64,000 nucleotides of DNA from Siphlonurus alternatus (GCA_949825025.1 OX463778.1:25477551-25541550), one strand, 5' to 3'. Shown: positions 1-12,016, counted from the stretch's first letter. Notes: a model not told the origin generated them from the sequence alone. Numbers and translations are program-made.

Positions 1-1776
1 CTGTTTTATAATTTATTTATGCTAAATTTTATTTATAACAACAAATATTAATATGGTACGTCAATCACTATAATTCTATCATGGGTACGTATATAATGGG
101 CGCGATTCACAAAGCCGGAAGTGAGCGTTGTGCTTCGCGGTATCTCGCGATTTTTTTTTTGTTTTTTTTTTTTCGTCTTTTCAGGTTCATACGATAATAA
201 TATAATATATCAATATTATAATAGTATAATATTGATAGCACACGTTGGACCGTCAATGAATTAACAAAAGTTATGTACGTGTCTGCTAGAAGAGACCTAT
301 TAGCTGTCGCACTTCGACTCTTTCAAGCCAGCATAAAAACATGTTTTTACAAACTTTTAACATCTCACAATATATTATTATATGCAGCGATATATGGTAA
401 AAAAATATAACATAACTTGCAAAAAAATAATAATAATAATATAATTTTATTTGCTAATTTTTCCTAGTTATATAAGAACGTCCTAGTATATTGTAATTGC
501 TAAAAAAAATGTAATACTATACCAGCTATATATATCGTAAAATAATAATTTTATTTAAATACCGGTATTTTTTATCTATTATAGTTATTACGACACTCTA
601 CAATATATGCATGCAAGTTACAGATCTTTGTGACGCCTTTATTGTGGTTAGTTGCAATATTTTCCCCCACAGGCAGATGTGTATCAAAATTAACATACTA
701 AAAGCTTAATTATTTCTTTCCGATATACTGTAGGGCGCGCGCCGCAATAACAAAATAATATTTATAAACAAAATCACAACAATTTTGAAAAAATCACATT
801 TAATTATTAAGTTAATTATTATACACGTAGCTGAACCATATAATTACGAGTTATTCAATCGTTGCATGCATGATCCCAGATTTTAGAGATCACCCGATGC
901 AATCTGGAGAGATATTTTGTTACTTGATTGATTAAATGTTAATTGGCCGTTAGGAAAATTATTCCTTGCAGCCAGAAGAAGTAAATAACTGGATTGAATA
1001 AATATATGATTTAAGTTTTTGCTCTGTGTTGATATTTTGTTACGTGTTATTTGGAAACAGCTGTTTTCGCGGGCCTCGCCCCTTTTTTTATAATTTTTCT
1101 AGCATTTAAATGAAAATTATTAGGAAAATACCACTAATGCCATCTTGTGTCAAATTTTGCACTCTTTCGAATGGCGCAATAAAACAAAAGTTGTAACTTT
1201 TGACATTTCGGCCACTCGTCCCTGGCAAAAATAAAGCTGATCAGCCAGAGAGTCATAACTTACAATATATAGATCGGCCAAAGAGTCATACAAACAAACA
1301 AAACTTACAACTGGAAGATCAGCCAAAAACGCGCTACAACGACGATAGGGGTTACCAGCAGGACGTCTCCATATGAACCATTACTCTACACATTTTATTT
1401 TCTCTCATTGCAAATGATTTATTAAAATCTTGCGTTATGAAACGGGTTACAGCAGGTTGTAATCAGTGAAAGGATACAAAAACCTAACTTTTTCCGGGAT
1501 TTATAGACAAATTTTATCGCTGGCCCCTTAAGAAGACAAAAAGATCTATGTAAATTCTTTCAAAGAAATAGTAGAAGGGTTATTTTTAGAAAATACACAC
1601 AAAAAAAAATTAATATTTAACCGTCCAAAAGTCATTTTGTAATTGTTGTTGTCCTCTCCTCTTGTCTTAATGTCCCGTACACCTTTTTAAAAGTACCCAA
1701 ATGTCCTGTCAAACTACAGGCTAACAGCCTTACTCGTGCGCTGGTCTCGTGTCTGTTGTTGGTCTGATGCAGTCAC
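1..1776 (-). other. par-1: Intron within the KA1 coding region (partial)
   Basis: AT-rich DNA. I searched the minus strand for the conserved second half of KA1 and found no GC-rich coding block or plausible exon, so I read the whole stretch as intron. Nothing else is recognisable. Confidence 0.6.
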
Positions 1777-1966
1777 CTTTCTGATCTCAGCCATGATTTC
1801 GTTGGGGTCTCTCGATGAAGTGGTCTTCATGCTCCAGGTGAATCGCAGTGAGCGTGGCTTCACTTGCTCCTCGTTACCACCGCCTACGCCTACGACTCCA
1901 ACTCCTCCTCCCACGACTCCGCCTCCTCCAACTCCTCCGCCCACGCCTGTGCCTGTGGTGGCGCTA
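1777..1966 (-). CDS. par-1: par-1 exon: Gly/Val tract and N-terminal part of KA1
   Basis: Phase-2 entry after a TGCTACAG acceptor; phase-0 exit at AGAAAG|GTGACT. It encodes 63 whole codons. The first 30 residues are almost only Gly and Val, with Ser, Ala and Thr at the start. NEEQVKPRS follows, then the KA1 signature [12 protein letters not shown] and [11 protein letters not shown]1 binds acidic membrane lipids and helps autoinhibit the kinase. The exon stops inside the first KA1 helix, where MARK proteins continue with VLDAN-like sequence, so at least one more exon is missing to the left. Reading through the donor gives a stop after about 20 codons, so that reading is unlikely. Confidence 0.93.
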
Positions 1967-2823
1967 CTGTAGCACCCAACAAACAAAACACAGTCAGGCA
2001 CAATAAACCCTGCACAAAACACACATTTACAACCCAACATTTGGCCAAACCATTGCTACCTATTTACATAGTATTTTTACAAAGCACATAAATGGCAAAT
2101 ATTTGAAGCACCTTCCAGAAAATGCTGAAACTTTGGTTACTGTATGTAACAGGTTAAGAATGGTCCAGAATTTTGAGTAAACGCAGACTGGCTGTTTTAA
2201 CAAAACAATGACTTTACGATCTTGAATTGCCAATTGAAAACAGCAGGTGTTGAAATTTCTCGGAACGTGCCTAAATAATTTCCATAAATATTATGATCTT
2301 CCAAAGATTTCTACACCCATTTTTTTTTCTTTCTTTCTTTCTTTCTTTCTTTTTTTTTTTTTAACATTCTGGAAAATATTCACAACATTTGCTAGTATGC
2401 ATCGGTTAAATGCTCATTTTTAGCTCCATATTTAGTAATTTATTCTTGAAATTGGAGCTAAAAAATATTTTTCATTGTTTTTCCTTAGAGCCCTTATTAG
2501 GTATTTTTAAATGAAATTTTAATGAAAATTAAACACACTTCAAATCCCTGTAAGCAGACCTTACTTTTACGACACCAAAGTTTATGTAGTTTAAAAATTT
2601 GTGAACATTTTGTATTTGGAGAACTTTAGTTCTGAACTACTGTAGAAGCATACGAAAAAAAGACATTCATATTTTGATGTCCTTTTCCCTAATTTTTCTT
2701 GCTTATTTATTTTTTTTTTACAATAAAATAAATATACAAGAAATGTGTTGAAGAAAAAAAGGAAAAATTTAAAACATCGCAATCATTGCAATTACACAAA
2801 TAATTTTTCTTCTTTTTGTAATG

Positions 2824-2960
2824 GAGCTTTCACATGATCGAAATTTGCTATGGAGTTCACAACATAACACACCGAAGAAAAAATAGTTCTGTAAGGAAAT
2901 GAAGATCAGCTTGATTTTTCTGTGGAGTGCTGTAGCAAATATTGATTATGTGAAAGCTCC
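2824..2960. mobile_element. Small inverted-repeat (MITE-like) element
   Basis: The ends GGAGCTTTCACATGATC and, on the other strand, GGAGCTTTCACATAATC form imperfect terminal inverted repeats of about 25-28 bp around some 85 bp of unrelated sequence. No coding capacity. A target-site duplication is not clear, so the family is unknown. Confidence 0.55.
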
Positions 2961-3224
2961 TTAAACAAATACAGTATAAAAAAATAATAAGCTTTGATAT
3001 TTTATTGAAGATTTTTGAGTCTGTGGTAAACTAGTTTGAAGAAATAAAAAATATATTTCATATTTGGAAAAACATGAACAAAAATTTTTAAGCTTTTTTC
3101 ATATCTTGATAACATAGTTGTTTCCTTTTATTGCAAACAACACATAACTACTTTCGGACCAACAAAATCCTTCATTAACAATAACCACAACTTAAAAAAA
3201 AAAAAAAAAAAAAAAAAGACTTAA

Positions 3225-3571
3225 GGGTAAGGTAACGCCACCAATGTTAAAAAAAATCCCTCACACAAAAATTCTGAAAAAAATTGAAAATGTTCTCCTC
3301 TACACCCCCTATCAGTAGCTAAAATATCAGGTATACAAATACGTTCTAGTTTTTGAGTTATGAATTTTTAAAGTTGACTACTTTAACATGGAGAAATGGA
3401 AATCCCATGTTAAATTAGTCAACTTTAAAAATTCATAACTCAAAAACTAGATCGTATTTGTATACCTGATATTTTAGGTACTGATAGGGGGTGTAAAGGA
3501 GAACATTTTAAAATTTTTTCAGAATTTTTGTGTGAGGGATTTTTTTTAACATTGGTGGCGTTACCTTACCC
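3225..3571. mobile_element. TTAA-flanked foldback element, copy A
   Basis: Begins GGGTAAGGTAACGCC and ends with its reverse complement. The arms are about 165 bp and nearly perfect, meeting near 3395, so the whole element can fold into one hairpin. TTAA lies directly on both sides (3221-3224 and 3572-3575), as for piggyBac-type or Kolobok-type target duplications. No open frame; non-autonomous. A second copy is at 59951-60310. Confidence 0.85.
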
Positions 3572-4211
3572 TTAAGTTTCATCAGTTTCAATATTGTAAA
3601 AGTTATTATACATTTAAGTTATACAGTAACTTGATTCAATGCAAGTGCAAATATTTCTTGGTTGGCATCTGATACAGGAGGGGGAAAGGAGGGAAGGTCA
3701 TGCTGATGGCTTTTATAAGTCTTGAGGCGCTTGCTTGCAAGTGTCACACAACAACCTTTCAAGCTACATACAACATCAAGCTTGCCTGATGAAGAGTCTG
3801 ATATCCAATGTTATTGTTATTGGCCAAGAGACAGTAGCAGTTGAGTACAAAAAAAGGAAAAAAAAATGTCATCTAGGTTGGGCAACATATAAAATATAAC
3901 TGCTAATATTGCTATATTAACATTGACAAATTTGCAACGACCATAAAAGTATTTTAGTATAGCAAAATTTTACAGTTACAACTTTTTAGAAAAACAAAAA
4001 CCTAGAGGCTACAATTTAATTTTGTCATCTTGCAATGTCACCATTTCGATGAAAGAGAGAGAAAAAAAAAAGTATAAAAATAAAAATAGTAAGAAATATA
4101 CTGTATATAATAATTGTATAAAAAAAGTTTTTTTTAGAGGGAAAAAATCAATTTAAAATAGAAAAATAAGAGAAAATAAAAAAATAAGAGTAAAATAAAA
4201 AAACAACGTAC

Positions 4212-4247
4212 CTAACTACACTTTTAGGAACGGTGTTGTCCAGAGGG
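4212..4247 (-). CDS. par-1: Predicted 36-bp cassette microexon of par-1
   Basis: Acceptor ATCATTTCAG, donor GTTAG|GTACGT. The exon enters and leaves in phase 2, exactly as needed between the exons ending at 6710 and starting at 1966. Inclusion adds 12 residues: after the split Arg come PLDNTVPKSVV, and the last two bases join the next exon. The length is a multiple of 3, so inclusion or skipping both keep the KA1 frame. It sits between the FSKLSSRFSKR segment and the Gly/Val tract. Support is the splice sites and phase only. No homologous peptide is recalled. Confidence 0.6.
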
Positions 4248-6709
4248 CTGAAATGATAACAAAAGAGCGCGGTCAAACATCCAGGCATGGCAGGGCAGGC
4301 AGGGCACATCAATCTAGCTTTCTAGCTGCCAGGCACACCACCAGGCTTTTTATTCAACATCTGATATCCACACCAGTCACACAAACCCAGCAAAATAAGT
4401 TACAATACACTCCAGTGCTTACAAAATGCAATATTTTCAAATAGTTCCTAATATTAAAAATTAGCATGACTTGACTGTGCAGTAAAATAAGTGCAACATA
4501 ACTTAATTTAAGTTGTAATTAAATTCTCCAATCCCTACACCAAAATGTTGAATGTAGAATTCATAGAAAAAATGTACAAACTACATAAATCTGTGCAAAT
4601 ATTTTTGTGTTATAAAATAATATAAATTAATATTACATTAATACATGTGTAGATAAACCCGTAACCAACAAAGTAAATACCGTATTTCTTTACTAAGTCA
4701 AAGAAATATACATAAAAATTACAATGACTGAATTTAAAATTACATCTGTGTGAGCTACAATACAACATTTATGCTTGAAGCTAGGGGTGTGCCTGCAAGC
4801 TTTGAGAAACAAAAGCAACTACAGTAGATTACATCTACATTCTGTTTCAAAAGGCTTTATTGAACAGAGTGCAGAGTGATCCAACACTGATCAGCCTCAA
4901 CATTTAAAGCATGGAATTACAACAATAATGACAACAAATAACAGCAGCAGTGATGGCAGCAGGCCTAGAGGTGATGGCATCAAACTAGTGTCGTTAGAGC
5001 GGGAGCAACAGAAAATATTAAGGGAAATCTATAGCTATTCAACACCACCAGGGTACATTAACTTATAAAGGAGGAATAAAATCAAGATGAATAATTTAGT
5101 TTAAAAAAATCTTCACTTTACAAGTCAGTATTGATGTTATTTACAAATTCAAATTTGACTTGAAGACCATTATTGGATATTGAAAGTTTTTAGGCTAAAT
5201 TACTCAATAATAAATTATTTAAAGCTTTACAAACTTAATTAAAAAAAAAAAAAAAAAAAAAAAAGGAGATTTCAGTGATAACTGAACTGGTATAGAACAA
5301 AAAGAGTAATTAGATTTTAACTTACATTAGGATTTTGACAACATGTCTAATATTTGATATAGTTTTATTGACACCTATCCCTATTATTTGACAAAGAACA
5401 AAAAGTAATTAACATTTCAGTTTCTAAACTTACACTTAAAAAAGAAAATGAATTTTTGTTTTAATTATTTAGTATAAAAATTAAAAAAAGGAGAAAAACT
5501 TGTATTAAGTATTTAAATTATTGCTTCCTATAGTCTAATAACTCTTTGATTTCTCCTATTTCCAAATTGCTCTGTACATGTTCATATAAAATTTACTTCG
5601 CAGTTGATTTTCCTTTGTACTTGGACATAAGATTGACAGGATCAAAAAGTATTCAGAATTAAAAACAAAATGTTATGTTTGGTAAAAATATTGAACCACT
5701 GATCCAGGAGAAATCAAATGTTATTAGACTGTAATAGAGAGTTGAAAACAAGGGAATACAGCAGGGTATGAAAGGAGAGATGCTTTGATCACCTTTAAGC
5801 CTGTTCTGTGAGGAGCACACTGCTGCAAAGCTACACAACGGTGCAGAGGCGGTATGAGGAAAAAAAAAAGCTGCAAGGACAGAACTTCCTGGTTGTTTTA
5901 TTCTCTCTCTGTCCTACGCTTTTCTAAATTCTGACTTTTTTACTAGACTAAACTTAACTAACAAATAAGACACTCAAATAAGTATAATAACTATGTAGGG
6001 AACTTTAAACAAAATAAAAGATACATCCATTTTTAAAGAGCATATAACAAATCTTTATTTAAAAATTGCAAACATCTCATAGTAATGTTTAATTCATATA
6101 TTCTTTTTAAAGAATAACTGCATTCAATACATTTCTCTTTTTAACATCCTCTTAAAAAAAATCACCATTTAATGTAAATGTTAAAAAAAAGGACAAAAGT
6201 TTGTTACAAAGTTTACTATAGACTAAGGGTAATACCAGATGTTGTAGGTAAAGAAGTGTCAAAAATCAAAATGTGTGATGTTAACTAGCATTTATCAGCA
6301 TGCTAAGTAGAGTTTCAAGAGGAGGTTTATTGCAACTTAATATTATTTCAAGTTTAAATAAATGAAATGGATTTAATAGCTCTTAAATGGAATGGAATTG
6401 CACTGATGGAGGGCATGGGTAATATATCGAAATAATGATAAAATATATGCACTAACATAAACTATCGTTAGCAATATTATTGCAAGTCCCAAATCAAGCA
6501 GAAAAAAAGTACATTTTAATGGATAAATCACTACTATATATTAAATTTTAATTCAGCAGGAAAACAATATCATTATAAAACTGTTTTATATCAACTGAAC
6601 AATCACCTTTTTTAATTTGAAAAAAGTCAATAAAGTTATTTCATTTCCCCTGATATTCATGCTCACATCTAGAGGGATTGTCGTATCAGCCTTGAGTCCT
6701 TGAGCTTAC
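4248..6709 (-). other. par-1: par-1 intron, no gene seen
   Basis: AT-rich intron with an A-tract near 5240-5264. A slightly GC-richer patch at 5800-5900 has splice-like dinucleotides, but its frames do not match the flanking phase 2. No repeat family recognised. Confidence 0.65.
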
Positions 6710-6937
6710 CGTTTGGAGAATCTCGACGATAGCTTGGAGAAGAAGGACGTTCTTCCTGAATGGCTGATGGACGAGGTATCTTGTGACTGCATGGGTGATG
6801 ATGGTCCATAACCTCCAACTGTGGCTGCATGGTTGCGCTGCCGGTTCTGGCCCGAGTGGAAGGTGGAGCGACTCGGCACATTCCTGGGGAACGGCTGGCG
6901 GTTACTCACAGCAGGGGAGGCCGGCGTGCGGTTTGAG
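6710..6937 (-). CDS. par-1: par-1 linker exon with FPRNVPSRSTFHSGQ block
   Basis: Acceptor GTGTTACACAG with phase-2 entry; donor AAACG|GTAAGC with phase-2 exit; 75 whole codons. It carries two blocks I associate with PAR-1/MARK linkers: FPRNVPSRSTFHSGQ, and near its end the basic SGRTSFFSKLSSRFSKR. These resemble fly par-1 more than vertebrate MARK. The donor overlaps an in-frame TAA (CG|G TAA), so keeping the intron would end the protein at FSKR and remove KA1. Confidence 0.93.
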
Positions 6938-9744
6938 CTGTGTAACACAAGATGCACAAAGTAATGATACAGCTGCTTTGCATGCTCCACTGTGACGCAA
7001 TCATTATCGATTACAGCTGGAAAAAAAAAAGTGTTCACAATAAAATATGCATTACAAAAATATAGTTAAAAATTAATACAAAAAAAAATTAACTAACTTG
7101 TAACTAATTTTACATGTACATAAAACACATATATTACTTATCCTCTTATCAAAAGCATTGAATTCTTCTTTTATTAGAAATTTTAGTATACTGTATATAA
7201 AAAAAATTGAATAAAATTTTATGTGCTGGTTATAATCATTAAACATTTTCATAATGGATAAAAAGAGCAAATAACCCCAAATTTAGATAAATTACTATGC
7301 ATGGCAAGCATATGGCATTGGATTAACAATAATCTTGAGACCGGCTCTTGTTTAATTGCCGCTTTAAAAACTTTTGAGGTGGTGGTCGAGTTCAATGGAG
7401 ACAAGTACCCAGTAGGGTTTGATTAAAAAAAAAAAAAAAAATTAATAATAAATCAAATTGAGGAGAGTGGACATTTTGCCAAAAACTAAAAGGCCATTTT
7501 GATTTTGTGAGTCCAGCAGAAACCACTCTTTTATCACAGCAACATTTTTGAGTATGTGTAATGAAAAACAATTGTTGCCTCAAACATGTTTTATGTTTCA
7601 GATTTTGCCTTAACACTTTAAAGTTTAATTTAAATACATTTCATTTTTCTAATTAAAAATATTTTAGTTTTCTTTTCTATTACATGGTCTTGATCAATTA
7701 AAAATGGTTTAAAATACATAGTAACAATAATTTAGTTTAAAATTTAGGTGAATTAAAAAAAAAAAATAAAATAATAATAATTTAAATTTTGTGGTTAGTA
7801 ACATAATTAATTACATCATAGTTTGTTAATTCATGATTTAAAAAATATTGTACTTTTGAGAGGATAATTTGCAAGCTACGACAGATAACATTAATATTTC
7901 TAAATTAGGCGAAAGTTACATGAAGAAAAGAAGCAGAAGTATCATGCCCCAACAGTAGCCGCCATGCGCCATGCTTGCAGACAATCATAGCATAGTGAGA
8001 CAGCAGTGATGCACACCTAACTACCAGCCGGCTTAAAGGTTCACAGGTGCAGACAAAAGAAAAGGACGGGAAGGGAGAGAACCAAATATGACTACAAAAA
8101 CTAATATAATTTAATAACTATCTGCTGCCAATACAAAATAAAATATAATAAATAACCCTCAGTAATAAAATTTATTTGAATTACACTAAAATATGTAAAA
8201 GTAATTAAAAACAAATTAAAAGCTAACAAATTTAAAAAAAAAGGCAATCTGTGCCTATTGGCAGGCAATGACAAACTAGCAGGAGCAAAAAGTATTATAG
8301 TAATTAATAATATATTAGTGGTTTGGGACCTACAGAGTCACTTGAGTTTAAGGTAAAAAAAATAATGATAAAAATCTCCACAACACCCTTTTATGCCAAT
8401 GCATGTTAGATAAAAAATTCAATAATTTTATGGTAAAGCTGGTACTAACTCAAGTTGTTCCTGAAACTGTGAACTTCCAATTTTAAATATCCCCATAGCT
8501 ATAATATGCTGAGCTTGAAATTTATTTGTTATGGTTGTATCAACTTAAAGCAAAGGCAATAACTCAAAATTGTAATGTAATGTGTTTGATGACATGAGTG
8601 TTGATGAAATTAATGTTGGACTATTTGGTTATGGCAGTTACAAGTGTGCTGATTAAGAGAACAAGCTACGTGCGTGCCTTTAAGAAATGTATATATGTTT
8701 TGCTGAAGCAATGCGAGGTTCAATAATTGTTTCTGTAATTTAATTTTATTATATGGAATCTATTAAAAAAAAAAAAAAAAGAGGACAAAAACTTCACAAA
8801 GGATAAAAAAATATCATAAAAAAATAATAATAATATTAATGTGCTAGCACAATAAATCTTTATTTCCATCAGTAACTTTAGGTCACTTTAATATTTAATG
8901 CCATTTTCATGATACTAGATCGTATGTCACTTAAAGGAGGGGAACCGCTTCAGCTTTTATATTTTTAATGTTTTATAAATAATGCCAAACTTACTTGTGC
9001 ACCCAAAAAATAGTCACCACCCTCCCCTTCTACCATTTCAGCAGTTGATTTTCAAAAAGTGCGCCAAAGAAAATTGGGGCTTATGACGTGAAGCGCCATA
9101 ATAGGTCAAGCGCAACCAATCGTTGATCTTGACGTCATATGCCCCAATTTTCTTCGGCGCGCTTTTTAAATGTCAACTGCTGTACTGGTAGAAGGAGGAG
9201 GGTGGTGACTATTTTTTTGGTGCACGAGTAAGTTTGACATTATTTATAAAACATTAAAAATACAAAAGCTGAAGCGGTTCCCCTCCTTTAAGACGAGTTT
9301 CGGAGCATAAGGTTGCCAATCAACCAATCAATAAGGTCTTTTTGTGCCAACATGTGGATAGGTATTTTGTTCAAAACATAAAACAACAATTAAAAACTAC
9401 TGTTTTGTATATGTGATTTGCAGAATAGAATGTTTTTGGGATGTATGACTTATTACTGCAATGTAAAATATGTATTTTAAACAACACGAAACAATTAAGA
9501 ACTACTTTGTTTGTGATATTATGGTTGGTGCAACATAAAGTCTTTTTAGGTGTATAATTTATCAACAAAAAACAAATACTACTGTGTTTGTGCATTATAA
9601 TATAAATACTTCAACGGGCATTTTTTTTTTAAATAAATAATGAGTGAGGCCTCAAGTGACCCTGTGCCCCGTGATTGAAGGGAGGGGCGGAAGGGGGGGG
9701 GGAGGGGAGAGGTCCGAGGGTTACTTGTGTGGTACTACCTTGAC
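6938..9744 (-). other. par-1: par-1 intron with a TTAA foldback element
   Basis: AT-rich intron sequence. The only structured part is the inverted-repeat element at 8935-9287. A 15-bp exon-like stretch near 8020 matches the phase but has poor splice context, so I do not call it. Confidence 0.65.
8935..9287. mobile_element. TTAA-flanked foldback element with internal CRE
   Basis: Starts AGGAGGGGAACCGCTTC and ends with its reverse complement, with TTAA on both sides (8931-8934 and 9288-9291). The arms are about 150 bp and pair imperfectly. The central part holds TGACGTCA at 9130. No protein is encoded. Its sequence differs from the 3225 and 42711 elements, so it is a separate family with the same target preference. 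Confidence 0.82.
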
Positions 9745-9921
9745 CTGAGGGGGTCTAGGGAAGTGTCTAGCTCTGCACGCGTCACCATGGCTGACGTCGG
9801 ACCGGCAACCACGAGCGTGGCCGTACCCCCAGAGGAGGAGGAGATGGAGGCGGACTTTGCATGGCCTCTAGCGGCCGATCTGCTCGGGGGGAGGGGGGGA
9901 GCACCACACTCTGCCACCGCG
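9745..9921 (-). CDS. par-1: Predicted 177-bp cassette exon of par-1 linker
   Basis: Acceptor GTGTTGTCCAG enters in phase 2; donor CCCTCAG|GTCAAG leaves in phase 2, matching the exons at 11214 and 6937. The frame is open throughout (59 residues). Composition is Ser/Ala/Pro-rich like the rest of the linker, for example AVAECGAPPLPPSRSAARG and SASISSSSGGTATLVVAG. A second donor 6 bp further on, TCAAG|GTAGTA (exon end 9739), is also in phase 2 and would add two residues. A plus-strand frame over the same bases has no splice or family support. Inclusion must be tested with RNA. Confidence 0.62.
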
Positions 9922-11213
9922 CTGGACAACACACCAGCCTTCAGACCTCCTCCTTTATCACATCAGTGGCATGAGGTGGGGTAATGTTAGGGTAATGTTT
10001 GATCAAATTGTTGTATATAAAAGGAACTGTTGTTGAAGGTTCAGCAACCAGTGGAATTAAAGCCAGCACATTGAAAGAAGTCTATTAAATTGTCAACTGA
10101 ACGTTTTATTATGAATGCAAAATAATTTTATTGAATACCTTAAAAAGCACCCAAACCACTTGCCACTGCTCACCATTATACATCCCAATAATAATTAAAA
10201 TAGATTAGCCTAACATAAACAAGGTCAAAACAATATGAGCTGAAAAATTAAATGTCTCATATTTTTAAAATAGTGAACTCCTTTTCATAAATTAATTTTT
10301 AATACCAATACCAGTGTTTCACAATTAATAATAAAAACTGATAAAAACAGTACTGTGAATTTAGGATGAAAAAATTTATAAACCGAGGGTGAAGAAGCAA
10401 AAATATCTTGGAAATCCAAAAATGAAGTTTAAGTCTTCACCTAAAAAAAAAAAAAAAAAAAATAGGTTGGAAATTTAATGATAAAAATGGGAAAAAATAT
10501 TATATTATAATACGTATTACACCTTTCATTCTTCTGTAGTGGAATATACTATAAAAATGCTGGACTGGCATTTATGTCAGGAGAAGTCATAAACATTAGT
10601 CAAATGAAATATCATACTGGTATTAACCTAGAAAACTAAAGAAGAAGTTTCATTAAGTTGAAAATTTAATGGAAGTAAAAAAAAAAAAAAAAAAGCGAAA
10701 AAGAGAAGATGTAGCAAAAACATAATGTAGAAATATTGTGAAAATGAAAAAAAAGTAATAAAGGAAGTGTTAATAAAACTCAAAAGTTAATTTAAAGAAA
10801 CAAATAAAAGTAAAAAAATAAATAAAGGAGGTTAAAAAGGATATTTTAAAATGGAAAAAGGCTATTATTTAGTACCAATATTTTTACTGCTCACATTCAA
10901 ACATATAAAATGCTTCGTTTACATACTAACATTTATAATAATAAGAAAAATACTATAATGACTAGAATAACAAAAAGTGCATATTTGTTGTTTCATTCAA
11001 ATATAATTATTATTAATAAAAAATAACAATTTTAATTAATTATGAATGATGATACCTGTTCAAGCGTCAAGATGGCCGCGCGAGTGCAAGAGATAGATGT
11101 CTGTCGTTGTGTGCAAATGGAAGCATATACACGGGGGAGAGGGGTCGAAGCATTTTACATGGTTGGTGGGCAGGTAAGGATGTGGAGGTTTGGCAGGTTC
11201 TATGTCGACATAC
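9922..11213 (-). other. par-1: par-1 intron; first part open in frame
   Basis: Mostly AT-rich intron. The first 154 bases after the donor, 11213 down to 11060, stay open in the par-1 frame for about 50 codons and are GC-richer than the rest (see findings). Confidence 0.6.
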
Positions 11214-11391
11214 CTGGGAGTGTCAGCCAGACTTCCTCCGCCCACCGTGTTTGTTTTCTCCGTGGATGATGTCTTCGCCTCGTAGCTGATGGTGCTGCGA
11301 CGACCCACAGAACCAGCAGCTAGTGAGCGGTTGCCTGTCATCGTATTAGACTTGGTCACTCCTCGAGGCTTGGGGCTTGCTGCGGCATTGC
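11214..11391 (-). CDS. par-1: par-1 linker exon with RRSTISYEAKTSSTEKTN block
   Basis: Acceptor GATGTTGCACAG, phase-1 entry; donor CTCCCAG|GTATGT, phase-2 exit; 58 whole codons. It includes KPRGVTKSNTM and GRRSTISYEAKTSSTEKTN, a block I recall from insect PAR-1. This Ser/Thr-rich linker is the part of MARK kinases that carries regulatory phosphorylation and 14-3-3 sites, though no specific site is claimed here. The frame stays open beyond the donor. Confidence 0.92.
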
Positions 11392-11800
11392 CTGTGCAAC
11401 ATCTCTCGTCAATTTATTTTTTTTAAACAAGAAAAATAATGTATAAGAGGGTATATGAATAAAAGTCATTTGGGAGTAACTCTGTTGTGTCGAAACTTTC
11501 GAAAGAAGATAAAAAATTAAAATTTAGTAGAAAATGATTTTATTTTTAATTTATGTAAAGAACAGTCAAAAAATTATCTGAAGTTTAAAATAAATATCAA
11601 TTTTATTATTATTTTACATCTAGATACTCTTTTCAGGAGAACAACATTATGAATTTATCTTTGTGTTGTCTTCTATGCAATGCAGCTGAAGATTTACTCT
11701 TAGATTTTTTAAAGTTTGTACTCCTAAAATTTCAACTTTATCAACAGGCAAAGTATAACACATAAAACGATCTTATTTTTACCATTACTGGTTGAGTTAC
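11392..11800 (-). other. par-1: par-1 intron, nothing else seen
   Basis: A 409-bp AT-rich intron. No repeat or gene recognised. Confidence 0.8.
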
Positions 11801-12016
11801 CTGACGCCGAGGTGTCCAGGCTTGGAATGTTGGACACAGTGCTCTTGGCAGCAGAGGGACGTCCACTACCTGCAGCGGTGGCTGTGGCAGAGTTTATACG
11901 AGCAGTGTTCTCCTTGATGGTGGCCGAGTCCACCGTGTTCTGGCGCTTGAAGTTGCTGCTTGGAACTCCGGAGTGGTTGTGGTTTGAACCAGTGCCGCTG
12001 GAGAGAATCGGAGCAC
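11801..12016 (-). CDS. par-1: par-1 linker exon with FKRQNTVDSATIKENTAR block
   Basis: Acceptor GTGTGCTCAG, phase-1 entry; donor GCGTCAG|GTAACT, phase-1 exit; 71 whole codons. It contains the basic block FKRQNTVDSATIKENTAR, which I recognise as a hallmark of PAR-1/MARK linkers in arthropods. Ser/Thr/Ala-rich sequence then follows. A basic stretch around a Thr, as here, resembles the region that aPKC phosphorylates in PAR-1 to remove it from the apical cortex. That assignment is inference. Confidence 0.93.

Larger units (their letters stand above)
1967..4211 (-). other. par-1: par-1 intron with two inverted-repeat elements
   Basis: Non-coding and AT-rich. It holds a TTTC/T-rich simple repeat near 2322-2362, an inverted-repeat element at 2824-2960, an A-tract at 3193-3217 and a TTAA foldback element at 3225-3571. 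I see no other gene. Confidence 0.7.

Noticed and set aside
1736..2091. Plus-strand Pro/Thr- and Ser-rich frames
   Set aside because: Antisense shadows of the Gly/Val tract of the KA1 exon.
5800..5900. Possible small par-1 exon
   Set aside because: Candidate acceptor and donor give lengths that are not multiples of 3 or hit a stop in the required phase 2.
8015..8032. 15-bp exon-like stretch ending GTAGTTAG|GTGTGC
   Set aside because: The phase fits, but the acceptor is weak and a 15-bp exon needs RNA proof.
9727..9984. Plus-strand 85-codon frame with an acidic stretch
   Set aside because: It overlaps the minus-strand stretch that has matching splice sites and phase for par-1. The plus strand has no comparable support.
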